A stretch of 64,000 nucleotides of DNA, from NCBI GenBank assembly GCA_029783825.1, contig JAREIK010001718.1, positions 2,050,898-2,114,897 on the forward strand, in the 5' to 3' direction. The notes below the pieces were generated by a model, which did no database searches, was not told where the DNA came from, and was given only the letters and a program-made list of their open reading frames with translations. Origin of the DNA: Sapria himalayana (taxonomy: Eukaryota; Streptophyta; Magnoliopsida; Malpighiales; Rafflesiaceae). Made by a program: the position numbers and the translations under genes. Position 1 is the stretch's first letter. Each line of letters starts with the position of its first letter. This document shows positions 22,330 through 34,229 of this stretch, in pieces.

Positions 22330-23845
22330 GATGTGTATGTTATGCCTCAATGACAAGGATAAGGATGATATATGGGACACATTAGGTTGGAACATAAGCT
22401 ACACAATGGTGGTATATATGGCACACTTAGTCACTACACAAGGAATTACTAGTTTATATATATATTATATGGAGGTGGTCATACATGGCCTAATGTAAGG
22501 GTATTTCATAAGACCTCAGGTATGGTATATACTACATGAATTAGATATATAAGATTCTACTTGTTGTACATTATCTCGAGATTGGTAATTCACATCTCAA
22601 TTACAAAGGTGGTACAAAAAATCCTAAGTGTGGTACACAAGGTACATGAGGAAGATATATAAAGCACCACTAGTTGTACATTATTTGGAGGGGGTCATAC
22701 ATACTTGAATGAAAATGGTGCTACATAACACTTCAAGTTTCATACACAAGGCACATGAGTGAGCTACATAAGGCACATGAGTGAGATACATAAGGCCTCA
22801 ATGATTGTACATTATATGGAGAAGGTTATAAATGCCTCAATGACAATGATGATACATACGACCCTAAGTGTGGTACATAAGGCACATGAGATATATATTT
22901 AAGGAATAAATAGTTGAATATTATATGGAGAGAGTCATACATGCCTCAATGACAAGGGTGATACATAAATAGATGAGTGAGGTACAAAAGATGCCATTGG
23001 TCGTATATTAAAAGGAGATGGACATACATGCCCCAATGACAAGGGTGGTACATGGGACCCTAAGCGTGGTGCTCAAGAGACATGAGAGAGGAACATAAGG
23101 TACTACTAGTTATACATTTTATGGAGGGGGTCATACTTGGCTAAATGATAAGAGTGATACATAAGACACCCTAATGGTGGTACATATTGCACACTATGGT
23201 TGTACATAAGGTATCACTTGTTCTACATCAAATGGCGGGGCCATACAAGACTCGATGACAAGGGTGATACTTTGAACCTCTAATGGAAGTATATAAGGCA
23301 CATTGAAATGGCACTTAAGGTACCACTAGTTGTGCATTATAAAGATGGGAGTCATACATACCTCAACGACAAGTGTAATACAAAAACACACCCAATGGAA
23401 ATACATAATGTATATTAGATCCATACATAAGGTACAACGGGGTAGTACATAAGATACCATTGATTATATATTACATGGTACACATCATAATAAAATGAGT
23501 GGTACATAAGGAACATGAGTGAGGTAGATACTACTAGCCATGCATAATATAGAGGTATGTCACATATGCATCAATAACATAGGTGATACTTAACAACTCA
23601 AATATAGTACATGTACATAAGGTACACAAGTGAGGTACATAAGATACCACTAGTTGTATAATATATGAAGGGGAGTCATACTTGCCACATTGAAAAGGGT
23701 GGTACTATGGACCACACAATGGTTGTACTTATGACACATTTGGAGTACATAAAGTACACTATTGTGGTACATATGGCATAGGCATCCCTAGTTATATGTT
23801 ATATGTAAAAGGTACATAAATGCCTCAATAATATGAGTGCTTTTT
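22330..23845. repeat. Satellite-like array, about 14 degenerate units of about 113 bp
   Basis: Units are anchored by CATACATGCCTCAATGACAA-type words near 22341, 22478, 22584, 22688, 22822, 22933, 23014, 23120, 23235, 23348, 23474, 23556, 23673 and 23808. Between anchors recur GGTGGTACATAAGACCCTAA, GTGTGGTACATAAGGCACAT, GAGTGAGGTACATAAGGTAC and CACTAGTTGTACATTATATG. Spacing runs from about 80 to 135 bp because of indels. The first anchor directly follows the TNP2 codons for LPLWMCM. The array ends at Athila-like LTR sequence. Confidence 0.88.
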
Positions 23846-25560
23846 GTGACTTTGTTGTAATGCTAAACACTTATTATTCTTAGCACAACATCAAAAGCTC
23901 ATTGGAAAAGTATTTGTACCTAACAAAAATTCATAAGTATAATGATCATACAAGTAATAAAGTAAACATAAGTTTATATATCAATTTCGCATGGATTGTT
24001 ATTACAATTTGACTAACTAATAGTGAATCAATGATTACTTAAGTTGAGAAGATAAAATTAGGTCTCGATTAGATATTATAACTCTAAAATTGATTTAATC
24101 TTTTTTTGTATGATGAAACTCTCTATTTTGTTGTGCCAATGTCACACCAGTATGTTAGAAGAATGGTAGAATTTTGTGAGATTTGTTATGCCTTGTTAGC
24201 ATTTTAGAGGTTAACATCCATAGGCTATCACCACTATAGATAGTTCTTTTGTGCTTGTCTCTTCAGTATTTCTATTACATATTTAAAAGCTACACATCTA
24301 CCGGTCAATCAACCTCATACATTTCTATACCTTTTAGGTAATATTCTAAATATTTTTGATGATTACTTAGACTATGCATCTTTATTATATGATCTCTTTT
24401 TCATCAAGACATATAATGATGTGGTAATATTCATGTATATACTCTCAGCTTAATTAGCATCATACTCAAATTAATTAATATATATATCTTTCTAGCAAAT
24501 CCACTCATGATAGTCATATAAGAAAAAAGTTATCAAAAAATGATTACTACCTTATGAAATATGTCTCTTTGTATGTGTCATATGACTTACCTTTCACTAT
24601 TTATCATATCCAACATATAACTCCTAATAATTAGTGAAACCCTAAGTTAGACATTCTAAGTTAGCCAATATTTGTAAAAGATATACACAAGAGTGTCATA
24701 ATTATATTTGTACTTTTAGCTTCATAAATACTAAATTCATCAATAAAAAATGATATAGGGTGTTCACACATGGGTCCATTACATGAAGAAAAAAATCAGA
24801 AGGTTGTTACTTTCTTTCGATGCCAACCTCATGTGTGTGTCTCATGACTTGCCTATCACTATCCATCATAGCCAACATGCATACACTTGTTGAATGGTGA
24901 AACCCTAAATCTTTGTTTTAATAAATACTTATTTCCAACAATTTTCAAAACATAATATTACGATGATTATTCATTATAAAACCAAGTTCATATATACAAT
25001 TACATAAAATAATCCTATATTCCTAATTAGCCTGACATTTAGGAAGATTTTACATGAGAATGTTAGAAGATCAATTCATTGAATCAGACATTCTCAATGA
25101 CAGCTAGTGTCAGGGCTAAGGTTTCAAATATAATTCCCAATCTATTCTAATTTGTGTTTGGCTTAAAATTCTCTTCCTTGTTAGAGAAGGTGGTGCATCA
25201 TGATGTGGCATTAGATTCATCATGCTTTCCATTCTATGAAAAGCATCATGTATTGTAGCAAATTAATAAATTCAATGTCATGCCATTAGTAGACGTCGTG
25301 ATATTGGATAAACTTGAAATCTCTTCTAGATCACAATGTCGTGAGGTGTCATTAGCAATATCACAACATCATATAGATGTACAAGACTAAGGCTGCGAAT
25401 TTTAAGAATGTCGTAAATTAAGAAACTTTTCTCTTAAAATGGAACACAATTCACACCAACAAACAATTTAGTGATTTAAGAATCCATTCCACCCCGTGGT
25501 AGTTAATGAAACCATGCTAAGGTAGGGCTTAACAAGTTAGTAGGAATATTTTATACAACA
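23845..25560 (-). mobile_element. Athila-like LTR fragment (3' part of the LTR)
   Basis: Starts at low coordinate with TTTGTGACTTTGTTGTAATG and then follows the order seen at 29430, 33755, 48545, 56515 and 63190: a CATCAAAAGCTCATTGGA-like block, CATACAAGTAATAAAGTA, AACTAATAGTGAATCAATGA, GTTGAGAAGATAAA. Further up come LTR blocks (near 24440 and 24780) shared with the 29430-31020 and 48545-50700 copies. The minus strand is assigned because copies next to minus-strand gag (33330, 42700) have this end facing gag. It is strongly diverged. Confidence 0.6.
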
Positions 25561-28500
25561 ATAACTCATATCACAACAATTTGACTTCATTAAAATACAA
25601 CAATTTGTCATGGGAATTGTAGTTCCTATCAATTATAGTGTAGGTGGACAAAGAAAATATACACAGAGGCTACCAGTTTAATATTTTTTGACTAAGTGAT
25701 AATGGAAGGATATGGCATGATTCCTTTTGTTATGTCCCCAACAAGTGATTGACATAGGGTGTGGGTTGTGTTCTCAACTAGAGCTAATTTTATTTTTATG
25801 TTCTACTAGTGGTGGGGGAGGATATATTGATGATCTAGCAACTTCTATTTATTGTGATTTGTGATCTTTTCAATGTTTAGGCCAATCATGTAAATTTCAA
25901 GTAGTATCACTATTGTGGTCACATGTTAATTGTTAATATTCGGATTTTTCTTAAGATCAAGCATAGGAAGAGACCTAGTGTAGCACGCATAGTAACATTG
26001 TCACCAAAGATCTTAACATATTCACTGGGATGATTCCTTTTTTAAAAAATGAATATGCATATTTCCTTTGATAGATATACATGGATGTGATGCCCATTCA
26101 TGATTCATAACCTTTTATGAAGGATATGTTGACTCCTAGGTGCGAAGCTAACTATTTGTTTTTATGTTAGAAGTGTTTGTCAAGACAAAGTAGCTATTGC
26201 AGTTTTGTACTTAATCACCTTTCCTTTCCTTGACCTCTCATTCTCATGCCTAGAGTTTATTATTGGAGACTATTCTTTGATCAGTATCCTTCAATATTTT
26301 TTACCATGAAATGAATTTTCTTCCTTGCAAGAATGTGTGAACGAGCTAGGATTACTAGCTAATCACATTATGTGATACTTGACTATTTGTTATAAGAAAG
26401 AAATTAGATGACCAATAATTATGTACTTGGTTATTTGTTATAAGACCATTTATAGATAGAGAGTCTATATTTTTCTTATTTTGGCAAGATTAGTAGATCA
26501 CTAATATTTGATAAATATTTATTTAATACAAAAATATTAATTTTGTTAGATCTTTCCATTAATGATGCTTTGAATTTTATTGAGAGATTATATTTATTTA
26601 TTCTCGCGGGTCAACAAGTAACCAGTAATAGAATGCCTGATCAAAAGTTTTAACCTGGTTGACTTTGTCAAGAGCTTGCTTGATTAGGATCCCCCATTGG
26701 AAAGTTTTCCATAAATGGATAATCGGATGCATATATGAAGCAATAGTCCTGGTTCAAATTTATTGTGTCCCAACACTTCAATTTATACATTCTAAATTGA
26801 ATTTCTCTTGAAAATATTGATGACCACATTCATGCATTTCTTGAGTCAAAGGGAAAATGTTCTTTTTAAAAAATTATTTGAGTCTTTTTTTTTTGTGGGT
26901 TTCTTTTTTATTTAGACATTTTTGTGTAGTTAAAAATTTTAACTAGTTTACAAGATGTAACAAATCAAAAAGAAATAAAAATGAATAATGATTATTTTTT
27001 TTTTGTGATTAACATACTTTCTATATGTATTTGAATGATGTGGTTATTCATTTTGATTAACATTTATGTAGATGAAATTAGTTAAACAAAAAACCACCAT
27101 ATATACTCTTAAAATAAAATGTAGTCTAAAGTGTGATACACATGTTCTTTATTCTTCAAGTTGTTATAATGTTATCTATTAATAATCTTATTATAAAGTA
27201 TTGTAAAAAATGTTTTCTATATTCTAAAACAAAAATTTTATTCTAAGCGTGAAGCACATTTTGAATTTTCATTTGAAATGCCATACCTAGTAAACTTGTG
27301 CACATATAAAGAAAAATAGCATAACTAAGTGAGATGATAATAAAATAGTATGCTTGTTATTTTTGGTATAATGAGCTATTCTACAAATAGATTAAACTTG
27401 TGTCTTTTTTTTCATATATGCTAATTATTTAGTTTTTTCTATGAAATGATAAATTTGTATTATTTTTAATTTCTCTATTTATTTTTCAAGCTACCATGAT
27501 TTCTAGATAGAGTTTCTAAAACTTTATCAAGATAACAGAAAGGAACATAGAAAAAAAATATTTTCTTTTGTCTTGTTTGTATTTTTTTAGGGCTTTTGAT
27601 AAATGTTTGAAAGTTATATGACAAAAATCAACTTAATCTAGTCTTTCTAGATGTTTTAAAAATATATGTAGCATTCCAAGTCAGTTCACTATGTTATTTT
27701 ATTATATAATATGCCTACACTATGTGGATAATTTCTCAGTCATAAATACTTTTAAGCATGTGGCTAAATTCTCCATCAAAAAAACTTGGATCATTAAAGC
27801 ATTAAATTTATTTTAGAATATGTTTATTGGTTCCCTTTAACTTCTCAATCTTAAATAATTTGAAAGATTCTCACTAGACATTAGTTTTTCAAATGTTAAA
27901 ATTTATTAAACAATGTGTGAGTTGATTCTTTGTCGAAATTAATTATAAAGATAAAATATTTTTAGGCTGGTAAATGTAAATATTATTATATATAATATAT
28001 GATTAATTTCATGTTGATTTCTCATTTCTCTTCATTATACTTTAAACAATTATAAAATGCCTCTAATCTATAAGTGTTAAAGTTAGAAAAAGTGTGAATC
28101 TAAATGCTTTTGATTCATACTCGAAAACACTTAAAGCATTTTCAAGTCTTCCATCTAGTATGTGTTAAAATTGTTACAAAATGTTTGAATTGATTATTGA
28201 TTAAAAAAAACAAAAACATTTAGAAAATATTTAGCATATTAAGTGTTAAATTATTATAGAATGAATGTTTTAAATTTCAATCAATTATTTTCCAAACTAA
28301 TTTTGTTACTATTAAAAAAAGTTAAAACAACCCATTAAACAAATTAATAAAGTATGTAGATAAAATAAAAGTGTGTCCCAACTCCCAAGTGGGTTCCTAT
28401 GCATGTTAACTACAAATAAAGCCAACATTCAAAATTTTTGGAATCCATACAATTTTAATTAATTGTTAAACAAAAAAGAATATAAAAAAATGTGAATTTT

Positions 28501-28780
28501 TTTCAGTGGGACAAGTGTCAAAATTAATATAAAATATGGGAATTAATTTCGAGATATTTCATTTTCAAAAAACATGTAGAAAAAATTAGAAAATTTATGC
28601 ATATGTATACTATTTAAAAAATATTTACCAACAAAAATAACCTAATTTTTAATATTTAGCAAAATATACACTAAGACATAAAATAGTTTAGTATTAATAC
28701 ACTCTAAATGGTAAACCAAAACTTGCCCCCTGCTCAATACTTAAGAGGATTAAAAAAACAAAACAAAAATAATATAGATT
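25561..28780. other. Interval of unassigned AT-rich sequence
   Basis: No coding region or clear element was recognised on either strand. There are local repeats such as CTTGACTATTTGTTATAAG and CTTGGTTATTTGTTATAAG (26370-26450) and poly-A/T runs. It may hold heavily eroded retroelement sequence. Confidence 0.45.
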
Positions 28781-28789
28781 TTGATTTTT

Positions 28790-29185
28790 TTTGAAATATA
28801 TATATATATATATTTATTTGAAACAAAAAACATTTATTATAAGTGTGTGTATATATATAAATATTATAAATTTATAATACCTACCTTTCAAATGAAAAAT
28901 ATATATTATGAGCTTATATATATATATATATGTTTTAAAATTGTATATGTTATAAACTTATACTATTAATGTTTGAAATGAAAAATTATATATTATAAGT
29001 TTATATACATGTTTTAAACACACACACACACACACACATTATAAACTTATAGTATATGCATTTGAAATGAAAATGTTATATTATAAGTCTATACACTTGT
29101 TTTAAATGTATATATATATTATAAATTTATAATATATATGTTTCAAATGGAAAACATATATTATAAGTTAATATATACATTTCAA

Positions 29186-29216
<31 letters not shown>

Positions 29217-29380
29217 ACTTATGATGTATACTTTTGAAATCAAAAACTTAGATTATATGTTTACATATACATTTGATATGAAAAATGTATATATGTATCA
29301 AATGAAAAATGTATATTATAAGGTTATATTTACATTTTAAACATGTATATAAATATATATGTGCATGTGTGTGTGTGTGC
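28790..29380. repeat. Tandem array of about 95-bp AT-rich units with inverted symmetry
   Basis: The order TATTATAAACTTATA, TTTGAAATGAAAAAT, ATATTATAAGTTTATAT, ACATGTTTTAAA recurs about six times, with (TA)n, (AC)n and (GT)n fillers between. TATAAACTTATA and its complement TATAAGTTTATA within each unit give local hairpin potential. Confidence 0.8.
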
Positions 29381-29429
29381 GCGATAATGTTATAATATTT
29401 GTTATAAACATTATAAACATATAATTTAA

Positions 29430-31390
29430 TGACTTTGTTATAGTGTCAAAAACTTATTGTTCTTCTCACTACACCAAAAATTTGTTGGATGATTGTATAA
29501 TTCCAAAAGAAATCCACAAATATATAGGTTGTATAAGTAGTATAGTGAATGTAAATTGAGTTATCTATTCCCATAGATATTGTATGAACAATTTGATCAA
29601 CCAATAGCAATTTAACAACTGCTCAAATTTAGAAGATAAACTTGGGTCTCAGATAGATACATAGATCATAGGGTTGGCATACTTTTTTATGTATTGTGAG
29701 TTTTTCTTTAGATTATAGCAATGTTATCCTTGATAGTTAGATGAAGGGTAAAAAGGCGTGAACAATTGTTTGCCCCTTTGGAATACAAATTAATTATCAA
29801 CAATAGACTATCACTATAATGGATGGTCTCTTTGTAGATGTCCCTTTTGTATTCTACCACTAAAACTATATGTATTATGTTCATAGGGTTATCCATATTT
29901 TTACTCCTTTTAAGCAATACATCAATTTCCTTTGATGATTACTTTGAATTTGTATTTCTATCCTTCAATCTTAATAGTCATGAATGACATGAAATAATAA
30001 AATAATAATTATTTTTTGAGATTTTAGCTTTGTAAATACCATATTCGTATCAATTAACATACATCTCTCTAACGACTCTACCTATTGAAGTCATATAAGA
30101 GAAAATGATCACATGTCTATCACCACCTTACAAAACACATTCCCTCACATGTGTTTTGTGACTAGCCTATCAATATCTACCACATACAACACATGACTCC
30201 CAAAAATAATAAAATCTTATGTTAGATCTTCTATATCACCTTAAATCATTTGAAGTCTATTTCTTCTAGAAGATACCTATAAGAATAGTCATAATTTTAT
30301 TTTTACTTTTGGTTTCATAAGTGTCATACTCATATCAATTTAACTTACATAAATTTATGGTTTCCACACATAGATTCATTATATAAGGTAGAAATAAAAG
30401 GATTGTCGCTTCCTTCAATATCCATTATAGTTAAATGTCACCATCCACCACTACCAACATAGATAAACCTATTTGGTTGTGGAATTAAATTTTTTTTTTT
30501 AATTTCCATATCCATCAATATTCAAAATGTAAAAATTTGATAAATATTCATTACAAAATCACAATCATCATATATATTTACATAAACCAATCCGAGATCC
30601 CTAATTAGCCTAACATTGGAGAATATTTTGTATATGAGGATTGGATCATCATCTCATTGGATTGAAAGTTCACAATGATAGCTAACGTGAAGATCTATGT
30701 CTCAAATATAGTTTATACTTGATACTTTCTTGTGTTTGGCTTGAATTTATCCATAATTGGTGGTTGAGTTCATGTCCTTTGGTAATTCTTGTTCTTCCCC
30801 TTTGTATTTCAAATCACCCCAACTCTCTTTTCTTCAATTTTTGAAGTCCAGATTTTCATTCATCATGATCCATTATGTACTCTAGGTATTCAATAAATTC
30901 AAAGTTGTGATGTTAGATTGAGACCATGATGTTGAATAAACTTTGAATCTTCTCTAGAGCACGAAATCATGGTGACAAGAAATATCATGACTCATTAATA
31001 TGTCATGATGCTAGAAAATAAATTATGCTTTGAAAGGTTCAAATCAAGACAGCGATGTGGAAGATCTCTCTATAACTCCCTTATCACTTAGTTTTCATTT
31101 CATTATCCTTGAAATTATGTTATATAGTATGTCTTGTCTCCTCCTAATTAAGTTGAATGCATCCTCAAAAGACCATTGTGTAAAGTATATAATTTTTCTG
31201 GTTTATATTGCACTTCTCCAAGTTTATCTACACTTTCTCTCTAAAATTCATCTAGCAGCTATCTCCGAATCTCTACTTTTTATCATTCATTATCACTTAG
31301 TGAAGACAATTTGTTATACATTCTCAAATGCTTATGCCCTTCCCATCACTTTGATCTTCAATTTTTTCAAAGTGTCTTTTATGATCTCTA
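29430..31390 (-). mobile_element. Athila-like element 1: 3' LTR and adjoining region
   Basis: The low-coordinate end carries the shared LTR end block (GACTTTGTTATAGTGTCAAA, AACTTGGGTCTCAGATAGAT). Further along are TTTAGCTTTGTAAATACCAT, a CCTATCAATATCTACCACAT block, and a GATAGCTAACGTGAAGATCT block that is also present at 49820. The segment 31020-31390 (GTGGAAGATCTCTC, CATCCTCAAAAGACC) also occurs at 50700-50950 beside another LTR copy. It follows the minus-strand gag-protease remnant. The exact LTR start was not found. Confidence 0.6.
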
Positions 31391-31399
31391 TAACTCTCT

Positions 31400-33340
31400 C
31401 TTAAAGCTTCTCTTGGATGGACAAGAATAAGTTGTCCTTCTTGTTAAGATGTATCTTCCATAATACATCATGTTTCTCTACCTTGTCATTGTTGTCCTTT
31501 TCATTTTTCTTCCCAAATTTCTTCTACTCGATGCTTATGTTTTCCAATATTTGCTCATAAGTTGCATAATATCTTTTAGAAAGTGTGCTTCCCAATAAAA
31601 TATGTAATTGTAAAATTTTCTAGAACTTTGAGCTTTATTGGGAGTTTACATTGAATAAGCATGATGAACTTTTCGTTCTTGCTCATCATTCCATAATCTT
31701 TAATTTCTTCTTTCTATTCATGATATCCTTCATAAATTCGATATAATATGATATATATGATAAGGCTTAAACAAAAGGTATATTGATTTTCAACTTTCTG
31801 AAGATGTTGAGAAACCTATTAAAGTTTTCATCTAGCTTCCCCATTCTAAGCCATTGTAAAAAAACAAGTTTAGGTTGGAGAATTTGTTGACTATCTATAT
31901 AATTATTATTTGGAACACTATTATTCTATTCATCGTTTTGTTTCATTGATATTTTCTTCTCTAATTTTACATCTTCATGTGTAACTACTAGTGACAAGAG
32001 TTATGTTGCGGGGTTTGAAAGTACCTCAACTTTGAAAAATATCATAGCATTAGATATCAGAGAGCTGGGTGGCATGACTTTGGATGTTGCAACATTATCA
32101 GATACAACTTCATCTTTTCCATTAGCTTCCATTTGGATTTTTATTCTATTTTTTTGCCCTTCTATTTCATTTACACTTTTGAGTTTTATAAGCATGCATC
32201 TCTTTGGATTTGCTTTGCTATCAGTAGACAATCCATTAATATTCTTCTCCTTCATCATGTGTGCTAAATTTTTAATTTGATTCTTAAAAATTTGCATTGT
32301 CATGTTTGTATGATATAACCTTATTTTTATTTGTTACATTCTGTTCTCTTGCACATCATTCCTTCTCTTAGTTTCCATTAGTAAGGAAAAGATGTTCCCT
32401 TCAAATGATGGTTTTTTATTTCTTTGGTTAGTTATAATAAAAACTTGAATTCCTTGCATTTGGTATTCCATCAAGCTACTTGTAAAATTTTATGATAATA
32501 CCTCATGTTTTGTTGTATATTTACATGGCTGCAAATGATAAATTTTTATAAGTTCTCATGTTATGATGATAATTTGTAGGGGTATTATTATTGGGTCTAA
32601 AAAAAAATACATTCTATTCTTTAAAATAATCATATTCTCTAGTTGATAAATTGGTTCGAACTTGACAACTTTTTTTATTATAAATCTATTATTTTTCCCA
32701 CACCTTTCCTTGCGTCATATTGGGATCCAAACTTACTAAAAATATATTTAGTTTTGCTTTCATCAATGTTAGTATATCCGACTCTAATACTCTAGCATAT
32801 TTTTTTTTCTATTTGCTCATTCATTCGAAGTTTGGTAGATATTGTTGGCTTGTTCTTCAAATAGATATTGAGTCTCCTTGGTGACTTTCTCATGATATAA
32901 CCATCTAAATCTATATTAAATATGTACCTCATCATATAATTTAGACCAATATAGAAATATGGGCTTCGAACAATAACTTGAATTAATGTTGTTGGCACCA
33001 ACTCAATCCAAGTATCATACAATATCTTTTGATATTCTTGTCTGAATTGGAAGATCTCTACCCTTATTTGTAATATAATTTTAATATGGGAAGAACTTGT
33101 TTAGAAAGCTTGCACATTTTTAACCAAACTCTCAATAGATCCTTGAGATACGCATTGAGACTAGCTCCTTGTCTTATACTTCAAAGAAAATGAGAATAGC
33201 CCAATATTATCACATTCTGGATAACTCAATTTTATATTGATAGTGTTGCATAACTCTAATAAAGTCACACTATGACTTTAGGTCTTCTAAAAAGTATCCA
33301 ACATACTAATGTTACAACACCATGGCTATGAGACTAGGCT
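31400..33340 (-). pseudogene. Athila-like gag-protease remnant, element 1
   Basis: Minus-strand reading from 33340 downward gives gag blocks known from Athila/Tat elements. They are KCASFLNKFFP, then TNKGRDLPIQTRISKDIVYD with TWIELVPTTLIQVIV (33110-32960) and SPYFYIGLNYMMRYIFNIDL (GLN...ID motif). Then come IKNLAHMMKEKN, NGLSTDSKANPKRCMLIKLK (matching the LPSDTE.NP.....TLRSG region) near 32240, and MGKLDENFNRFLNIFRKLKI with NIPFV and FMKDIMNRKKK (31850-31700). KLPIKLKVLENFTITYFIGK leads into the protease start near 31600. Stops and shifts interrupt all parts. No reverse transcriptase or integrase follows. The sequence goes straight on to LTR-flanking sequence. Confidence 0.82.
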
Positions 33341-33754
33341 TGAACACAAATGATTTGCTTGTATTAGTTGCATCCAGATCATAGAGTAGTTATCCATCAA
33401 TGCAGCCTCTAATAATCTCTTATGGTTAAGTGGGGAATAAGCTATTGAATAGCTTATTATACACTCTTTTTTCTATAATTATTTTTCATAATTGCTTTAT
33501 CATCTCTCTATCTCAATATTTTTTTTCTTGTTGTCTCAATTTTTAGGTCAAAGGTTATTGGATTTGTACAAAATCTTTGGTGCATTAATTTGGTGGCTAA
33601 AAAAACAAAAAAAAAACAACCACAAAAATAAACACTAAATAATAATAAATATACAACCAACTAGAAATAGAACTGCCACTTTTCAAAGATAGTTAGGTCA
33701 ACTTAAAGTTGACTTATCGAACTAAAAATAATATTTGATATTGATGCTAAAAAC

Positions 33755-34225
33755 TTATTTTGACTTTATTATTGTATCAAAAACTTATTATTCTTTGTAC
33801 AATACAATAAATTTGTTGGACAATTTTATATGTTCAATAGAAATCTACAAGTATATAGGTATTATAAGTAAAATAGTAGACATAAGTCTAGATATTAATC
33901 TCATATAGATTGTATGATAAGTTTTATCAACCAATAGTAAACTAATTATAGATTAGATTGAGAAGATAAACATGGATCTAGGATAGATACTTAGACTGTA
34001 GGATTTGTTTACTTTCTTGTGTAAGGTGAGTTTTTATTTACATTGTGAAAATATTATCCTTAGTTGGATGAAAGGAAATAAGATGTGGATATCTATTTGC
34101 TCCTTTGGCATGCAAAGTGATTATCAATAAGAATATCACTATTATGGATGATCCATTTATTGATGTATCTTTGGTATTCTACCATCAAAAGCATACTTAT
34201 TATATTCATGGGTCATTGTCCAGTA
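33755..34225 (-). mobile_element. Athila-like element 1: 5' LTR remnant
   Basis: The shared LTR end block (GACTTTATTATTGTATCAAA, AAATTTGTTGGACAATTTTA, AACCAATAGTAAACTAATTA, AAGATAAACATGGATCTAGG) lies about 400 bp upstream, on the minus strand, of the gag remnant. It is cut at about 34225 by a plus-strand LTR of the same family. Confidence 0.6.
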
Positions 34226-34229
34226 TTCA

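Larger units (their letters stand above)
20641..22345 (+). pseudogene. Second TNP2-type CACTA transposase fragment, split by an insertion
   Basis: Plus-strand blocks show the same protein family as 4723-8411. The N-terminal domain is at 20646 on: MNGWMSDXRDRG-like start, then GIEKFVDFAKKHPLLLDYMK, IRCSYNGDKCQN, DTIRFYLGKNKFVGDYNFWY and KHEK. The core follows at about 21150-21360: DKICELLSELLQKNNV, CCFYSKNKLM, GLNLLIEKIYYCINS, IIYWGEDSTVITCNLCNYP. Next come MYYFSLTPRLQRLFAYEVTL (21458) and NDMTQII up to the insertion at 21549. Homology resumes after it with YFDDIHPSFANESQNVRLVM, CTDGF, then IIIQYNLPLWMCM, and stops at about 22340 where a satellite begins. Stops and frameshifts are frequent. 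No CACTA termini were identified for this copy. Confidence 0.85.

Noticed and set aside
22330..23845. Regular repeats considered as a CRISPR array
   Set aside because: Units are degenerate throughout with no constant repeat and unique spacer pattern, and the context is a plant genome.
31030..31404. A 124-residue plus-strand frame
   Set aside because: The same sequence recurs at 50700-50950 as part of the minus-strand Athila-like repeat, without the frame being kept. It looks like chance.
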